A stretch of 64,000 bases of DNA from Antarcticibacterium flavum (lineage in GTDB: Bacteria; Bacteroidota; Bacteroidia; Flavobacteriales; Flavobacteriaceae). Position 1 is the stretch's first letter, and each line of letters opens with the position of its first letter. The DNA is taken from positions 992,001-1,056,000 of the forward strand of contig NZ_CP040812.1 of NCBI RefSeq assembly GCF_006159205.1. The letters run 5' to 3'. Shown here piece by piece: positions 17,806-26,290 of this stretch. The notes under the pieces are model-generated. The model did no database searches. It had not been told where the DNA came from and saw nothing but the letters and a program-made list of their open reading frames with translations. A program made the position numbers and the translations under genes.

Positions 17806-20217
17806 ATGCACAGCCAAACACAAGCAAAAGAATCATTATCATTTGAAGATTTTAAGAGTCAGGTTCTTGAAGATTATCGAATTGCAGTAACCAGCAGGGA
17901 ATGCAGCCTGTTGGGTCGAAGAGAGGTTCTCACGGGAAAAGCTAAATTCGGTATTTTTGGAGATGGGAAAGAGGTGCCGCAGCTGGCAATGGCCAAGGTA
18001 TTCAGGAACGGGGATTTTCGTTCTGGTTATTACCGGGACCAGACCTTTATGATGGCCATTGGTGAATTGACTATACAACAGTTCTTTGCGGGACTTTATG
18101 CCAATACCAACCTTGAAGACGAACCAATGAGTGCCGGTAGGCAAATGGGAGGACATTTTGCCACTCACAGCCTTAATGCAGATGGTAGCTGGAAAAACTT
18201 GATGCAACAAAAGAATTCCAGTGCAGATATTTCTCCTACCGCCGGCCAAATGCCCAGATTACTTGGCCTTGCACAGGCTTCAAAGATATATCGCAATGTT
18301 GATGGTATAGATGCTGAAGGTTTCTCCAATCAAGGAAATGAAGTTGCATGGGGAACTATTGGCAATGCCAGTACGAGTGAAGGACATTTTTGGGAAACCA
18401 TTAATGCTGCCGGCGTTTTACAGGTGCCAATGGTAATGAGTGTTTGGGATGATGAATACGGCATCTCTGTTCATGCTAAATATCAAACGACAAAAGAGAA
18501 TATTTCTGAAATACTTAAAGGTTTTCAGAAAGATGAAGATACCAATGGCTATGAGATCATTGTAGTAAATGGATGGGATTATGTGGCACTGGTGGAAGCT
18601 TATGAGAAAGCTTCAAAAATTGCCCGTAAATCTCACACCCCGGTTCTAATTCACGTAAAGGAACTTACCCAGCCACAGGGGCATTCCACCTCAGGCTCCC
18701 ACGAAAGATATAAGAATGAAGAAAGATTAAGCTGGGAAAGGGAATATGACTGTAATTTAAAATTCAGGGAATGGATCCTTGAGAATGATTTTGCTAATAC
18801 CGAAGAACTGGAAGAACTTGAAAACGGTATTAAAAAAGAAGTAAGGGACGGGAAAAAAGCTGCCTGGACTGCATATGCAGATCCTATGAAGAACAAGCAG
18901 AAGGAATTATTACCGCTGCTTCAAAATGCTGCAAAAGAGAGTTCCAATAAAGAAGCAATTCTGGCCTTTCACAAGGAAGTTTCTTCCCTTAAAGACCCTT
19001 TGAAAAAAGACCTTCTCGTAGCTGCAAGAAAATCTCTTAGATACCTTATAGGTAAAGAAAGTGAAGCTAAAGGTCAATTGGCAAACTGGATTGAAAATTA
19101 CACGAAACAATCCCAGCCAGAATACAGCAGTAACCTTTACAGCGAGTCCCAGTGGAAGGCCGTAAATGTTGATGAGGTAAAACCTACCTATGATGAGGAT
19201 GCTGCGGAAGTGGATGGAAGGATTGTCATGAGAGACAATTTTGATAAAATATTCAGCACAAAACCTGAAACCCTTATTTTCGGAGAAGATTCCGGTGAAA
19301 TTGGTGATGTAAATCAGGGACTGGAAGGAATGCAGGAGAAATATGGCAAATTACGGGTAGCCGATGCAGGTATACGGGAAGCCACTATCCTTGGACAGGG
19401 GCTTGGAATGGCTATGCGAGGACTGCGACCCATTGCAGAGATACAGTACCTGGATTACGTACTTTATGCTCTTCAAATAATGAGTGATGACCTTGCCACC
19501 CTTCAATATAGAACTAAAGGAAGACAAAAAGCTCCTCTTATAGTAAGAACACGGGGGCACAGGCTGGAAGGTATTTGGCATAGTGGTTCGCCAATGGGTG
19601 CTCTTGTACATTTGTTAAGAGGCATGCATATCCTGGTACCAAGAAATATGACGAAGGCTGCCGGTTTTTACAATACCCTACTGGAAGCAGATGAACCGGC
19701 ATTGATTGTAGAATGCCTTAATGGCTACAGGCTAAAAGAAAAACTCCCAAATAACTTTGGAGAATTCCGTACCCCGCTGGGTGTTGTGGAAACTATAAAA
19801 GAAGGAACAGATATTACCCTCGTATCCTACGGTTCTACCTTGAGACTGGTGGAAGAAGCTGCCGCAGAGCTGGAGGAAATAGGCATTAGTGCAGAGGTAA
19901 TTGACATACAGTCCCTCCTGCCCTTTGACCTGAATAAGGATATCGTGAAGAGTGTGGCCAAAACTAACAGGCTTCTTGTAATAGATGAAGACGTGCCGGG
20001 AGGCGCTTCAGCATTTATCCTGCAACAGATCCTGGAAGAGCAGAATGCCTACATACATCTGGACAGTAAACCCCAAACTCTGGCTGCAAAACCGCACAGG
20101 CCGGCTTATGGAACAGATGGAGATTATTTCTCAAAACCTTCAGCTGAAGATATTTTCGAGAAGGTTTATGAAATTATGAATGAAGCAAATCCGCAGAAAT
20201 ATCAAAAACTGAGATAA
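17806..20217 (+). CDS. Branched-chain 2-oxoacid dehydrogenase E1, alpha and beta subunits fused
   Basis: Thiamine-diphosphate E1 component that decarboxylates a 2-oxoacid and passes the acyl group to the E2 lipoyl domain. 803 residues: an alpha-like half (about 1-370; FRSGYYRDQTFMM, NASTSEGHFWET) and a beta-like half (about 455-803; EDSGEIGDVNQGLEGM, GHRLEGIWHSGSPMG) joined by a charged linker. This fusion is standard in Flavobacteriia and is usually annotated as 2-oxoisovalerate dehydrogenase. The ATG at 17806 fits the promoter; an in-frame TTG lies at 17782. No E2 or E3 gene is adjacent. Pyruvate as substrate cannot be excluded. It is followed by a strong terminator. Confidence 0.9.
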   Translation: MHSQTQAKESLSFEDFKSQVLEDYRIAVTSRECSLLGRREVLTGKAKFGIFGDGKEVPQLAMAKVFRNGDFRSGYYRDQTFMMAIGELTIQQFFAGLYANTNLEDEPMSAGRQMGGHFATHSLNADGSWKNLMQQKNSSADISPTAGQMPRLLGLAQASKIYRNVDGIDAEGFSNQGNEVAWGTIGNASTSEGHFWETINAAGVLQVPMVMSVWDDEYGISVHAKYQTTKENISEILKGFQKDEDTNGYEIIVVNGWDYVALVEAYEKASKIARKSHTPVLIHVKELTQPQGHSTSGSHERYKNEERLSWEREYDCNLKFREWILENDFANTEELEELENGIKKEVRDGKKAAWTAYADPMKNKQKELLPLLQNAAKESSNKEAILAFHKEVSSLKDPLKKDLLVAARKSLRYLIGKESEAKGQLANWIENYTKQSQPEYSSNLYSESQWKAVNVDEVKPTYDEDAAEVDGRIVMRDNFDKIFSTKPETLIFGEDSGEIGDVNQGLEGMQEKYGKLRVADAGIREATILGQGLGMAMRGLRPIAEIQYLDYVLYALQIMSDDLATLQYRTKGRQKAPLIVRTRGHRLEGIWHSGSPMGALVHLLRGMHILVPRNMTKAAGFYNTLLEADEPALIVECLNGYRLKEKLPNNFGEFRTPLGVVETIKEGTDITLVSYGSTLRLVEEAAAELEEIGISAEVIDIQSLLPFDLNKDIVKSVAKTNRLLVIDEDVPGGASAFILQQILEEQNAYIHLDSKPQTLAAKPHRPAYGTDGDYFSKPSAEDIFEKVYEIMNEANPQKYQKLR

Positions 20218-20235
20218 AATTTTTATCTCCAACAT

Positions 20236-20268
20236 AAAAAAAGCCGTGGGTTTACCTGCGGCTTTTTT
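20236..20268 (+). terminator. Terminator after the fused E1 gene
   Basis: An A-rich lead and AAGCCG (20241-20246) pair with CGGCTTTTTT (20259-20268) around an internal GGG...CC stem. The U tract follows directly, 20-50 bp beyond the stop codon. Confidence 0.85.
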
Positions 20269-20420
20269 CTGTTTAATATAATCTGAAGGTATTTTATTCT
20301 GAGGGGGGGGGGTGAATTAGGACTTGCCTTACAATCTTACTAAACTTTAATCTTACTTTATTATTTCAAAATTGCAACCTGTCACTTTTCGTTTTATCTT
20401 GAAGAGCAGATTAATTACAA

Positions 20421-21314
20421 ATGATGAAGACGCAGGAGAAAATTAAAAAAATAATACAGGTCCATGAGAATTCCGGAACTTATTTAAGTGTAGATGGTAT
20501 TAAAACCTTTGCACTGGATTATGGCAAGGGAGAAGCTATAGTCTGTATTCACGGGGTACCCACCTCTTCCTTTCTTTACAGAAAGGTTCTAACCGAACTT
20601 GCAGCAAAAAATTACAGAGGCATCGCAATAGACCTTCCCGGACTGGGACTCTCTGCCCGGCCGGAGGATTTTGAATATACTTTCTCAAATTTTTCCAGAT
20701 TTTTAAAAAAGGCCCTGGCTCAACTCAATGTAGAAAAATTTCATCTTGTGGTCCATGACATAGGTGGTCCTATTGGCTTTGCACTGGCTGCAACTAATAT
20801 GGAAAAGATCCTCTCCCTCACAATTTTAAATACCTGGGTAGATGTTGTGAACTTCAAAAAGCCATTACCAATGCGGCCCTTTGAGAAAAAGATCCTTGGA
20901 GAAGCAGAATTAAAATTGCTTACTCATACCACCTGGCCGCTCATGTTCTCTACCCTGGGAGTCAATAATGACGATGGGATAAGGGAAGAAGAAATAAAAG
21001 CCTATGTAGACCTTCTTAAAAGGGAAGATGATGGAAAAGCCTTTTTGAAGATCATGAGAAATTTTGAAGATTCAGAGGAATTCCGCCGGCTATGCATAAA
21101 GGCGGTGAAGGATACCCCTTATCCGGTCCAGGTAATATGGGGCGAGGATGATCCTGCTCTTTCTTTAAAAGAATATGGCGAGGAAATAAAAAAGTATGCA
21201 GACCTTAAATTCTTTAAAACGCTTCCTTCCAAACATTTTCTACAGGAAGAGGTATGGAAAGAACTTGCAGCAGAGATCGCTGCTTTCGCCGGGTCTGCAG
21301 ATACAAGATCATAA
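20421..21314 (+). CDS. Alpha/beta hydrolase with Asp nucleophile (haloalkane dehalogenase-like)
   Basis: Cytosolic alpha/beta-hydrolase of 297 residues. The oxyanion-hole motif is HGVPTSS, the nucleophile elbow reads HDIGGPIG with Asp in place of Ser, the acid lies in GEDDPAL and the His in SKHFLQEE. An Asp nucleophile is typical of haloalkane dehalogenases and epoxide hydrolases. The residue after it is Ile, not the halide-binding Trp of true dehalogenases, so activity on haloalkanes is doubtful. Start at the first of two adjacent ATGs; the second (20424) is equally possible. It is monocistronic and convergent with the PH-domain genes. Confidence 0.8.
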   Translation: MMKTQEKIKKIIQVHENSGTYLSVDGIKTFALDYGKGEAIVCIHGVPTSSFLYRKVLTELAAKNYRGIAIDLPGLGLSARPEDFEYTFSNFSRFLKKALAQLNVEKFHLVVHDIGGPIGFALAATNMEKILSLTILNTWVDVVNFKKPLPMRPFEKKILGEAELKLLTHTTWPLMFSTLGVNNDDGIREEEIKAYVDLLKREDDGKAFLKIMRNFEDSEEFRRLCIKAVKDTPYPVQVIWGEDDPALSLKEYGEEIKKYADLKFFKTLPSKHFLQEEVWKELAAEIAAFAGSADTRS

Positions 21315-21321
21315 AAGGTTT

Positions 21322-22845
21322 TTACATCCATTTCCTGTCACTGGATTCCACTTTATACAACAGGTAATTAATATAAGGAATCACCTCCCTGTTTACTGCC
21401 TTAAAAGTGACATCGCCTCCGGCTGTATGAAAAACCAGGTTATACAGGTTCCTTCTTTTATACCAAAAGGGTTGCTTTACGGTTACCGCCTGCATTTTAA
21501 ATGCTTCAAAGACTTCTTCCCTGCTTGTCCACACTCCCTGCTTTTTTATTAGGAAATCATCCTCAAAGATCAATTTTAAAGACTTATACCGAAGGATTTG
21601 ATACGGAAGCGCCAGCAGTAAATAAAGAACGGCCATACTAACCCAGAATCCCTGAGTGGTATAAGGAAACCACCATAGTATCAAATAACTTATTCCCACA
21701 GGAATTAACACTATAAAAATTCGCCGAAGCAGCATTAACCGGTGAGGCCGAATGACTTTCTCCAGGCCGGTCTCTCTTGCTCCATATAGGAAAGATTTCA
21801 CCCTGCCAACGGTATCCCTTGCTAAACCAGGAATTTTTATTTTCTTTTTTTGAAGTACATTTTCACTGCTGGCAAGAGCAATTCTGGCCTCATATAAATT
21901 GAAGGCTTTTTGAATGGGATTGGTTACCACCTGCATTAGCTGCACTCTTCTAGGCTGCAGGGATACCCTGGTATTGGTTTTAAGCCCCATCTCCAGGTCC
22001 AGGCTCTCCCGTGTTTGCACCAGTTTAAGTCCAAAATACTTTATGAAAACTTCCAGTACAGTTATAAGAATACTAATAATTAGAAGGATGCCGAATAAGA
22101 TGATCATAAGGCTGAAGGATTGGGTAAAGTCCGGCACCTGGTCATAATATTCGCTAAACTCTTCTTCATAATCCTTGAAGAAGGTATTTAATTCATTATA
22201 AATTGTGGCAAAAAAGGCAAGAACGAGAGCAAACCCTCTTCCGTAATTGCTGCTTATTCCAATTTTAAGAAGGGTAAGTATATCCAGTTTATGGGTCCAT
22301 AATTTTGTTTTTGGCTTTGCATCTTCAGGCCGCTCCTCTACCTCCAGGTCATTAAAAACCGGTTCCACTGCATCTTTTTTCGCCTTCATCAGGATATCTG
22401 TAAGTTCCCTGGCTTTTTCCCTGCTTACAGCCTTTATGCTAACCTCATCTTCTTTACTCCCTGCTGTTTCTATTATTACGCTGTAGACATTGATAAGCCT
22501 TTGAACCAGGGACCTTTTTAAATGAACCTGCTGGATCTTATCAAAAGAGATGGAAATATCCTCTGTAGAGAACACCCCCTTTTGAAGAACAAATTCATCT
22601 CTTTGATAATCGATATGAAAAAGGAATCTCCTGTAATAAAACCAGCTGTATCCCAGTGTTAATACTGCAACAGCAATTATTCCAAGCACCACATAAAGCA
22701 CGGTTGTTGAAGAAGGATTACTTAACAGGAAATAAACTCCCAGAACCCAGAATCCGCGAAGGAACCTGTAAAGCGTAGTAAGGAAAATGAGTACTACCCC
22801 TTTTATGGATTGCCGCTGCGGGAGGCTAAAAGCTTCAGGACTCAT
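21322..22845 (-). CDS. Membrane protein with PH-like (bPH2/YdbT-type) domains
   Basis: 507 residues resembling Bacillus YdbT, a membrane protein with repeated bacterial PH domains. Hydrophobic pairs at about residues 18-60, 200-270 and 395-430 alternate with PH-like segments (for example FDKIQQVHLKRSLVQRLINV and RRVQLMQVVTNPIQKAFNL). The start overlaps the end of the upstream PH gene by 11 bp, so they form a coupled pair with menB upstream. YdbS/YdbT were linked to antimicrobial resistance in Bacillus; the role here is unknown. Confidence 0.82.
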   Translation of the reverse strand: MSPEAFSLPQRQSIKGVVLIFLTTLYRFLRGFWVLGVYFLLSNPSSTTVLYVVLGIIAVAVLTLGYSWFYYRRFLFHIDYQRDEFVLQKGVFSTEDISISFDKIQQVHLKRSLVQRLINVYSVIIETAGSKEDEVSIKAVSREKARELTDILMKAKKDAVEPVFNDLEVEERPEDAKPKTKLWTHKLDILTLLKIGISSNYGRGFALVLAFFATIYNELNTFFKDYEEEFSEYYDQVPDFTQSFSLMIILFGILLIISILITVLEVFIKYFGLKLVQTRESLDLEMGLKTNTRVSLQPRRVQLMQVVTNPIQKAFNLYEARIALASSENVLQKKKIKIPGLARDTVGRVKSFLYGARETGLEKVIRPHRLMLLRRIFIVLIPVGISYLILWWFPYTTQGFWVSMAVLYLLLALPYQILRYKSLKLIFEDDFLIKKQGVWTSREEVFEAFKMQAVTVKQPFWYKRRNLYNLVFHTAGGDVTFKAVNREVIPYINYLLYKVESSDRKWM

Positions 22846-23350
22846 CCTCTGTGATCTTTACAGAAAGGGCTTCTTTCAATTCGCGGGCCCGGACCGGTTC
22901 CAGGCCGGGAATACTTAGATCACTTCCACTTCCTCCCGCTGTGAAAACCTGGATAGAAGCGATATCAAGAAATTTATCAAAGACATCCCTGGAAATGGAT
23001 ACGTGCTGTATCCTGTTAAAGGGCACAACAGTAGTAGTATTCACAAAGAATCCCCGGCGGTAAAGTATATCTTTTTCCCGCAGTGCGTAACCGTAGTTTT
23101 GCTGCATTTTATAAGTATTCCAGAACCTGAATAAAAAATATAACAAAATGACTACCAGGGATATCCATAGAGTATATGGGTTCACATTGTAGTAGAACAT
23201 CGCTCCCCAAGCCGCAAAAACAAATAACATAAAGATCCCGGTTTGAAAAACTGCTTTGAATAAATAGTTCCCGGAAATACCATGGAAGCTAACCTCCTCA
23301 TAGTTAGGAAGGCTGGTTAGATCAATCTCAGGGTTGGAGAAATTTTCCAT
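22835..23350 (-). CDS. Membrane protein with PH-like (bPH2/YdbS-type) domain
   Basis: 171 residues from ATG 23350 (MENFSNPEIDL), which overlaps the menB stop by one base (TAATG); an ATG at 23362 would add four residues inside menB. Two hydrophobic helices at about residues 32-80 are followed by one PH-like domain with VVPFNRIQHVSISRDVFDKF. It is the YdbS-like partner of the longer protein downstream, and the 11-bp overlap supports joint production. The two probably form one membrane complex. No function is established in Bacteroidota. Confidence 0.82.
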   Translation of the reverse strand: MENFSNPEIDLTSLPNYEEVSFHGISGNYLFKAVFQTGIFMLFVFAAWGAMFYYNVNPYTLWISLVVILLYFLFRFWNTYKMQQNYGYALREKDILYRRGFFVNTTTVVPFNRIQHVSISRDVFDKFLDIASIQVFTAGGSGSDLSIPGLEPVRARELKEALSVKITEDES

Positions 23351-24189
23351 TATGGAAGCCATTTCTTTTCAAAATTGGGCTTTCTTTTTTCCAAAAATGC
23401 ATCCCGGCCTTCTTTAGCCTCATCTGTCATATAGGCAAGCCTGGTGGCTTCCCCAGCAAATACCTGCTGCCCTACCATTCCATCATCTGTAAGATTCATG
23501 GCAAACTTCAGCATTTTAATGGAGGTCGGGGATTTTGCAAGGATCTCCTGTGCCCATTCGTATGCAGTCTCTTCCAGCTTTTCGTGAGGAACAACAGCAT
23601 TCACCATCCCCATTTCAAAAGCCTCCTGTGCAGAATAATTTCTTCCTAAAAAGAATATCTCCCTCGCCTTTTTTTGCCCCACCATTTTAGCCAGGTAGGC
23701 AGAACCGTATCCACCGTCAAAGCTGGTAACATCTGCATCTGTTTGCTTAAAGATCGCATGTTCCTCACTGGCAAGGGTAAGGTCACAAACCACATGAAGG
23801 CTATGCCCTCCTCCTACTGCCCATCCAGGCACCACAGCAATAACCGCCTTAGGCATAAATCTTATGAGTCGCTGCACTTCAAGGATATTTAGCCGGTGCA
23901 TTCCGTCTTCTCCCACATATCCCTGGTGACCTCTTGCCTTTTGATCGCCGCCGCTGCAAAATGAATAGATCCCATCTTTGGAGGAAGGACCTTCAGCAGA
24001 CAATAATACTACCCCGATAGAAGTATCTTCTTGAGCATCGTAGAAAGCATCATATAATTCGCTGGTGGTTTGGGGTCTAAAGGCATTCCTAACGTCGGGC
24101 CTGTTAAATGCAATTCTTGCAACCCCATTAGATTTCTTATAGGTTATATCCTGATATTTTTTGGCTGTTTGCCACTCTATATTATGCAT
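23350..24189 (-). CDS. menB: 1,4-dihydroxy-2-naphthoyl-CoA synthase
   Basis: Crotonase-fold enzyme that closes the second ring in menaquinone synthesis, turning o-succinylbenzoyl-CoA into 1,4-dihydroxy-2-naphthoyl-CoA. 279 residues, normal length. Family marks are RPDVRNAFRP, SGGDQKARG, the oxyanion stretch VPGWAVGGGHSLHV, and DVTSFDGGYGSAYLA, which distinguishes MenB from general enoyl-CoA hydratases. It is coupled by a one-base overlap to the PH-domain genes. menD and menF lie 2-5 kb away on the same strand. No promoter was clear upstream. Confidence 0.95.
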   Translation of the reverse strand: MHNIEWQTAKKYQDITYKKSNGVARIAFNRPDVRNAFRPQTTSELYDAFYDAQEDTSIGVVLLSAEGPSSKDGIYSFCSGGDQKARGHQGYVGEDGMHRLNILEVQRLIRFMPKAVIAVVPGWAVGGGHSLHVVCDLTLASEEHAIFKQTDADVTSFDGGYGSAYLAKMVGQKKAREIFFLGRNYSAQEAFEMGMVNAVVPHEKLEETAYEWAQEILAKSPTSIKMLKFAMNLTDDGMVGQQVFAGEATRLAYMTDEAKEGRDAFLEKRKPNFEKKWLP

Positions 24190-24398
24190 ATACTTTTTTT
24201 TAAGGTAAAAATAACATTTTTAATATGAATTCCCCTGCCCAAAGCAGCCACTACTTTACAAAAGGTAGGGAAAGGAAATAAAGTTTTGCATATATTTTCT
24301 ATCGATTCCCCGTCCCGCCATTCCTGCTCTTCCATTAACTTCTTCTTCAACAGAAGGTTTCTAAAAGTTCAAATTCTGTTTTTTGCACAATTCTTGAT

Positions 24399-24406
24399 TA
24401 TCTTTG
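24399..24406 (+). promoter_or_regulatory. -7 element before the 171-residue secreted protein
   Basis: TATCTTTG matches TAnnTTTG, about 17 bp before ATG 24423. A TTG at the proper distance is lacking. Confidence 0.4.
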
Positions 24407-24422
24407 TAAAAATCAAAGTTTG

Positions 24423-24938
24423 ATGAGAGTTGCGGGCTTATTTATTATTTTTTTATTTACTTCCTGGTTAGGAAAGGCACAGGAGATCCCTGCTGTAAGA
24501 GATACACCCGATTTTATCATTGAAAGACTTGAAATACGTCCATCCCTAACTATCCTGGGCCCTGAAATTCCCAATACAGGGAGATTCAGGATACGTGAGG
24601 TAAATTTTGATACCTCTTCAGATAGGAAAGAGGTAGACATAGCTGCATTAATGGCAGAAGAAAAACAAATGAAAAGACGTACCGTCGAACTTGCACCCCC
24701 TGTACAGGTACCACAGGCGCCCGGCAGCAATCTTACCACCAGGAACAATGATTTCCAAATGGGGACCAGGTTCTTTAACCAATCCTTTAGCCCCGAACTA
24801 CAAACCCGGGGTACCCGAAATTCAGTTTATCGTAATGCTGCAGAAACTACAGGCGCCACATACTTAAACAGCTTTCACAACCCATTTCTTCGTAGCCGGG
24901 TATATTCGCCCTACAATCGTGGATATTATTACTATTGA
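24423..24938 (+). CDS. Secreted protein of unknown function
   Basis: Not recognised. 171 residues with a clear signal peptide (MRVAGLFIIFLFTSWLGKAQ). The mature part is polar and rich in Arg, Asn and Pro, with a tail NRGYYYY. No catalytic motif is visible. I start at ATG 24423 rather than the in-frame TTG at 24420. It stands alone between menB and the S1-domain gene, and its stop overlaps the convergent S1-domain stop by seven bases. It may be a periplasmic or envelope protein. Confidence 0.65.
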   Translation: MRVAGLFIIFLFTSWLGKAQEIPAVRDTPDFIIERLEIRPSLTILGPEIPNTGRFRIREVNFDTSSDRKEVDIAALMAEEKQMKRRTVELAPPVQVPQAPGSNLTTRNNDFQMGTRFFNQSFSPELQTRGTRNSVYRNAAETTGATYLNSFHNPFLRSRVYSPYNRGYYYY

Positions 24939-25771
24939 TTAGGCACTAAATAGATCCCGTCCTCTTTAATTTCAATTTGTCTCTGCTTGTAAAGGGTCCC
25001 AATAGCTTTTTTAAAGCTTTTTTTGCTCATTTGCAATTTTGTCTGGATCTCTTCCGGCGTTGACTTATCTGTAAGGGGAAGGAAACCATTTTTTAATGAT
25101 AACTCATTCAAAATATCCTGGGCATTGGGTTCAATACTTCTGTAACCGGGACGTTGCAAGGTTATATCTATTTTTCCATCTGGCCTTGTCTTCTTTACCC
25201 ATCCTTTTAGTCTGTCACCAACTTGTACATCCTGGAAAAGATCATCTTTAAATATCAATCCCTGGTGGATCTCATTCACAATTACATTTACCCCAAGATC
25301 TGTAGGATTTGCAACTATAAGATCTACCTCCTCAAAAGGTTCTACAGTGAGTTCCCTGTTGTCCAAAAACGCATTTGTTTTACTGGAGGCAACTAATCTT
25401 CCGGTTTCTTCATCCAGGTAGCAAAATATAAGATACCAGCTGCCCTTGCGCATTTTAGAAGCCATTTCCCTGTAAGGAACAAAAAGATGTTTCTCAAGCC
25501 CCCAGTCAAGAAAGGCTCCAATATCACTAACTTCCACACATTTTAAATATGCGAACTCATCCAGCTTTACGTATGGATCCAGGGTTGTGGCCACAGGCCG
25601 TTCCTGGTGATCGAGATAAACGAACACCTTAATTTCATCTCCTATCTCAAAGGCTTCAGGTTTATATTTATTGGGTAGTAACACCTCGTCACCTTCCTCA
25701 TTTTCAAGAAAAAGGCCGGGTTCTGTATCCCGGTTGATCTTCATTGTGTGGTATTCTCCTACTCTAAGCAT
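24932..25771 (-). CDS. S1-like RNA-binding protein (CvfB family)
   Basis: 279 residues from ATG 25771 (MLRVGEYHTMKINRD), matching the usual family start; an upstream in-frame ATG would add an unlikely 24-residue tail. CvfB-type layout: S1-like beta-barrel domains (DIGAFLDWGLEKHLFVP; LGVNVIVNEIHQGLIF; GDRLKGWVKKTRPDGKID) and a C-terminal winged helix (TPEEIQTKLQMSKKSFKKAI). CvfB binds RNA and affects virulence genes in Staphylococcus. Here a general role in RNA regulation is inferred. A TATCTTTG -7 element lies on the minus strand at 25797-25790. Confidence 0.85.
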   Translation of the reverse strand: MLRVGEYHTMKINRDTEPGLFLENEEGDEVLLPNKYKPEAFEIGDEIKVFVYLDHQERPVATTLDPYVKLDEFAYLKCVEVSDIGAFLDWGLEKHLFVPYREMASKMRKGSWYLIFCYLDEETGRLVASSKTNAFLDNRELTVEPFEEVDLIVANPTDLGVNVIVNEIHQGLIFKDDLFQDVQVGDRLKGWVKKTRPDGKIDITLQRPGYRSIEPNAQDILNELSLKNGFLPLTDKSTPEEIQTKLQMSKKSFKKAIGTLYKQRQIEIKEDGIYLVPNQ

Positions 25772-25879
25772 AATTCTTAATTTAAATTGCAAAGATACTT
25801 TTATTTCAAATGACTTTTCTTCATAAAAAAATCCTCTTTTCATTGCTGAAAAAAGGATTTTAAAAGTAATGCTCTATGT

Positions 25880-26224
25880 TTAATTAAAGATGTTCTCTTT
25901 TTTAAAATGTTTGGTTAGCAGGTAGTAAAGAACTGCCCTGTATTTGGTCCTGTTGGATTTCCCATATCGCTCAATAACAGCTTCAAGGCCGGCATCGAGT
26001 TTATCGTCATCTTTAAGACCCAATTTTTTTATGAGGAAATTGTTTTTCACTGTAGCCATTTCAGTCTCACTTGAGCTTGCAACAGTTTCGGCATCACTGT
26101 TAAAGATACTTGGACCACAGGCTTCAGTTACTTTTCGAAGCAAACCAACATCCAGGTCATCCCCTATCTTGGTTTTGTAATCATCAATGTACTTTCCAAC
26201 TTTTTCGTCTGTTTTTGTAGCCAT
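25880..26224 (-). CDS. DUF2853 family protein
   Basis: 114-residue soluble protein of the DUF2853 family, recognised from VGLLRKVTEACGPSIF and the C-terminal KSNRTKYRAVLYYLLTKHF. The family is widespread in Bacteroidota and has no assigned role. The protein is charged and mostly helical, with no signal peptide. It sits between menD and the S1-domain gene on the same strand with short gaps, so it could be co-transcribed with menD. Confidence 0.82.
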   Translation of the reverse strand: MATKTDEKVGKYIDDYKTKIGDDLDVGLLRKVTEACGPSIFNSDAETVASSSETEMATVKNNFLIKKLGLKDDDKLDAGLEAVIERYGKSNRTKYRAVLYYLLTKHFKKENIFN

Positions 26225-26290
26225 GTTCTATGGATTTTAGATTATTCATATAAATATAAGGAATATAACTTAAACCGGCTACTTCTGCTA

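Noticed and set aside
20303..20312. Run of ten Gs after the fused E1 gene
   Set aside because: Noted as a homopolymer of uncertain length in non-coding DNA; no G-quadruplex pattern of four separate runs.
20421..21314. Annotation as a true haloalkane dehalogenase
   Set aside because: The Trp beside the nucleophile that binds halide is Ile here, so only a general Asp-nucleophile hydrolase is supported.
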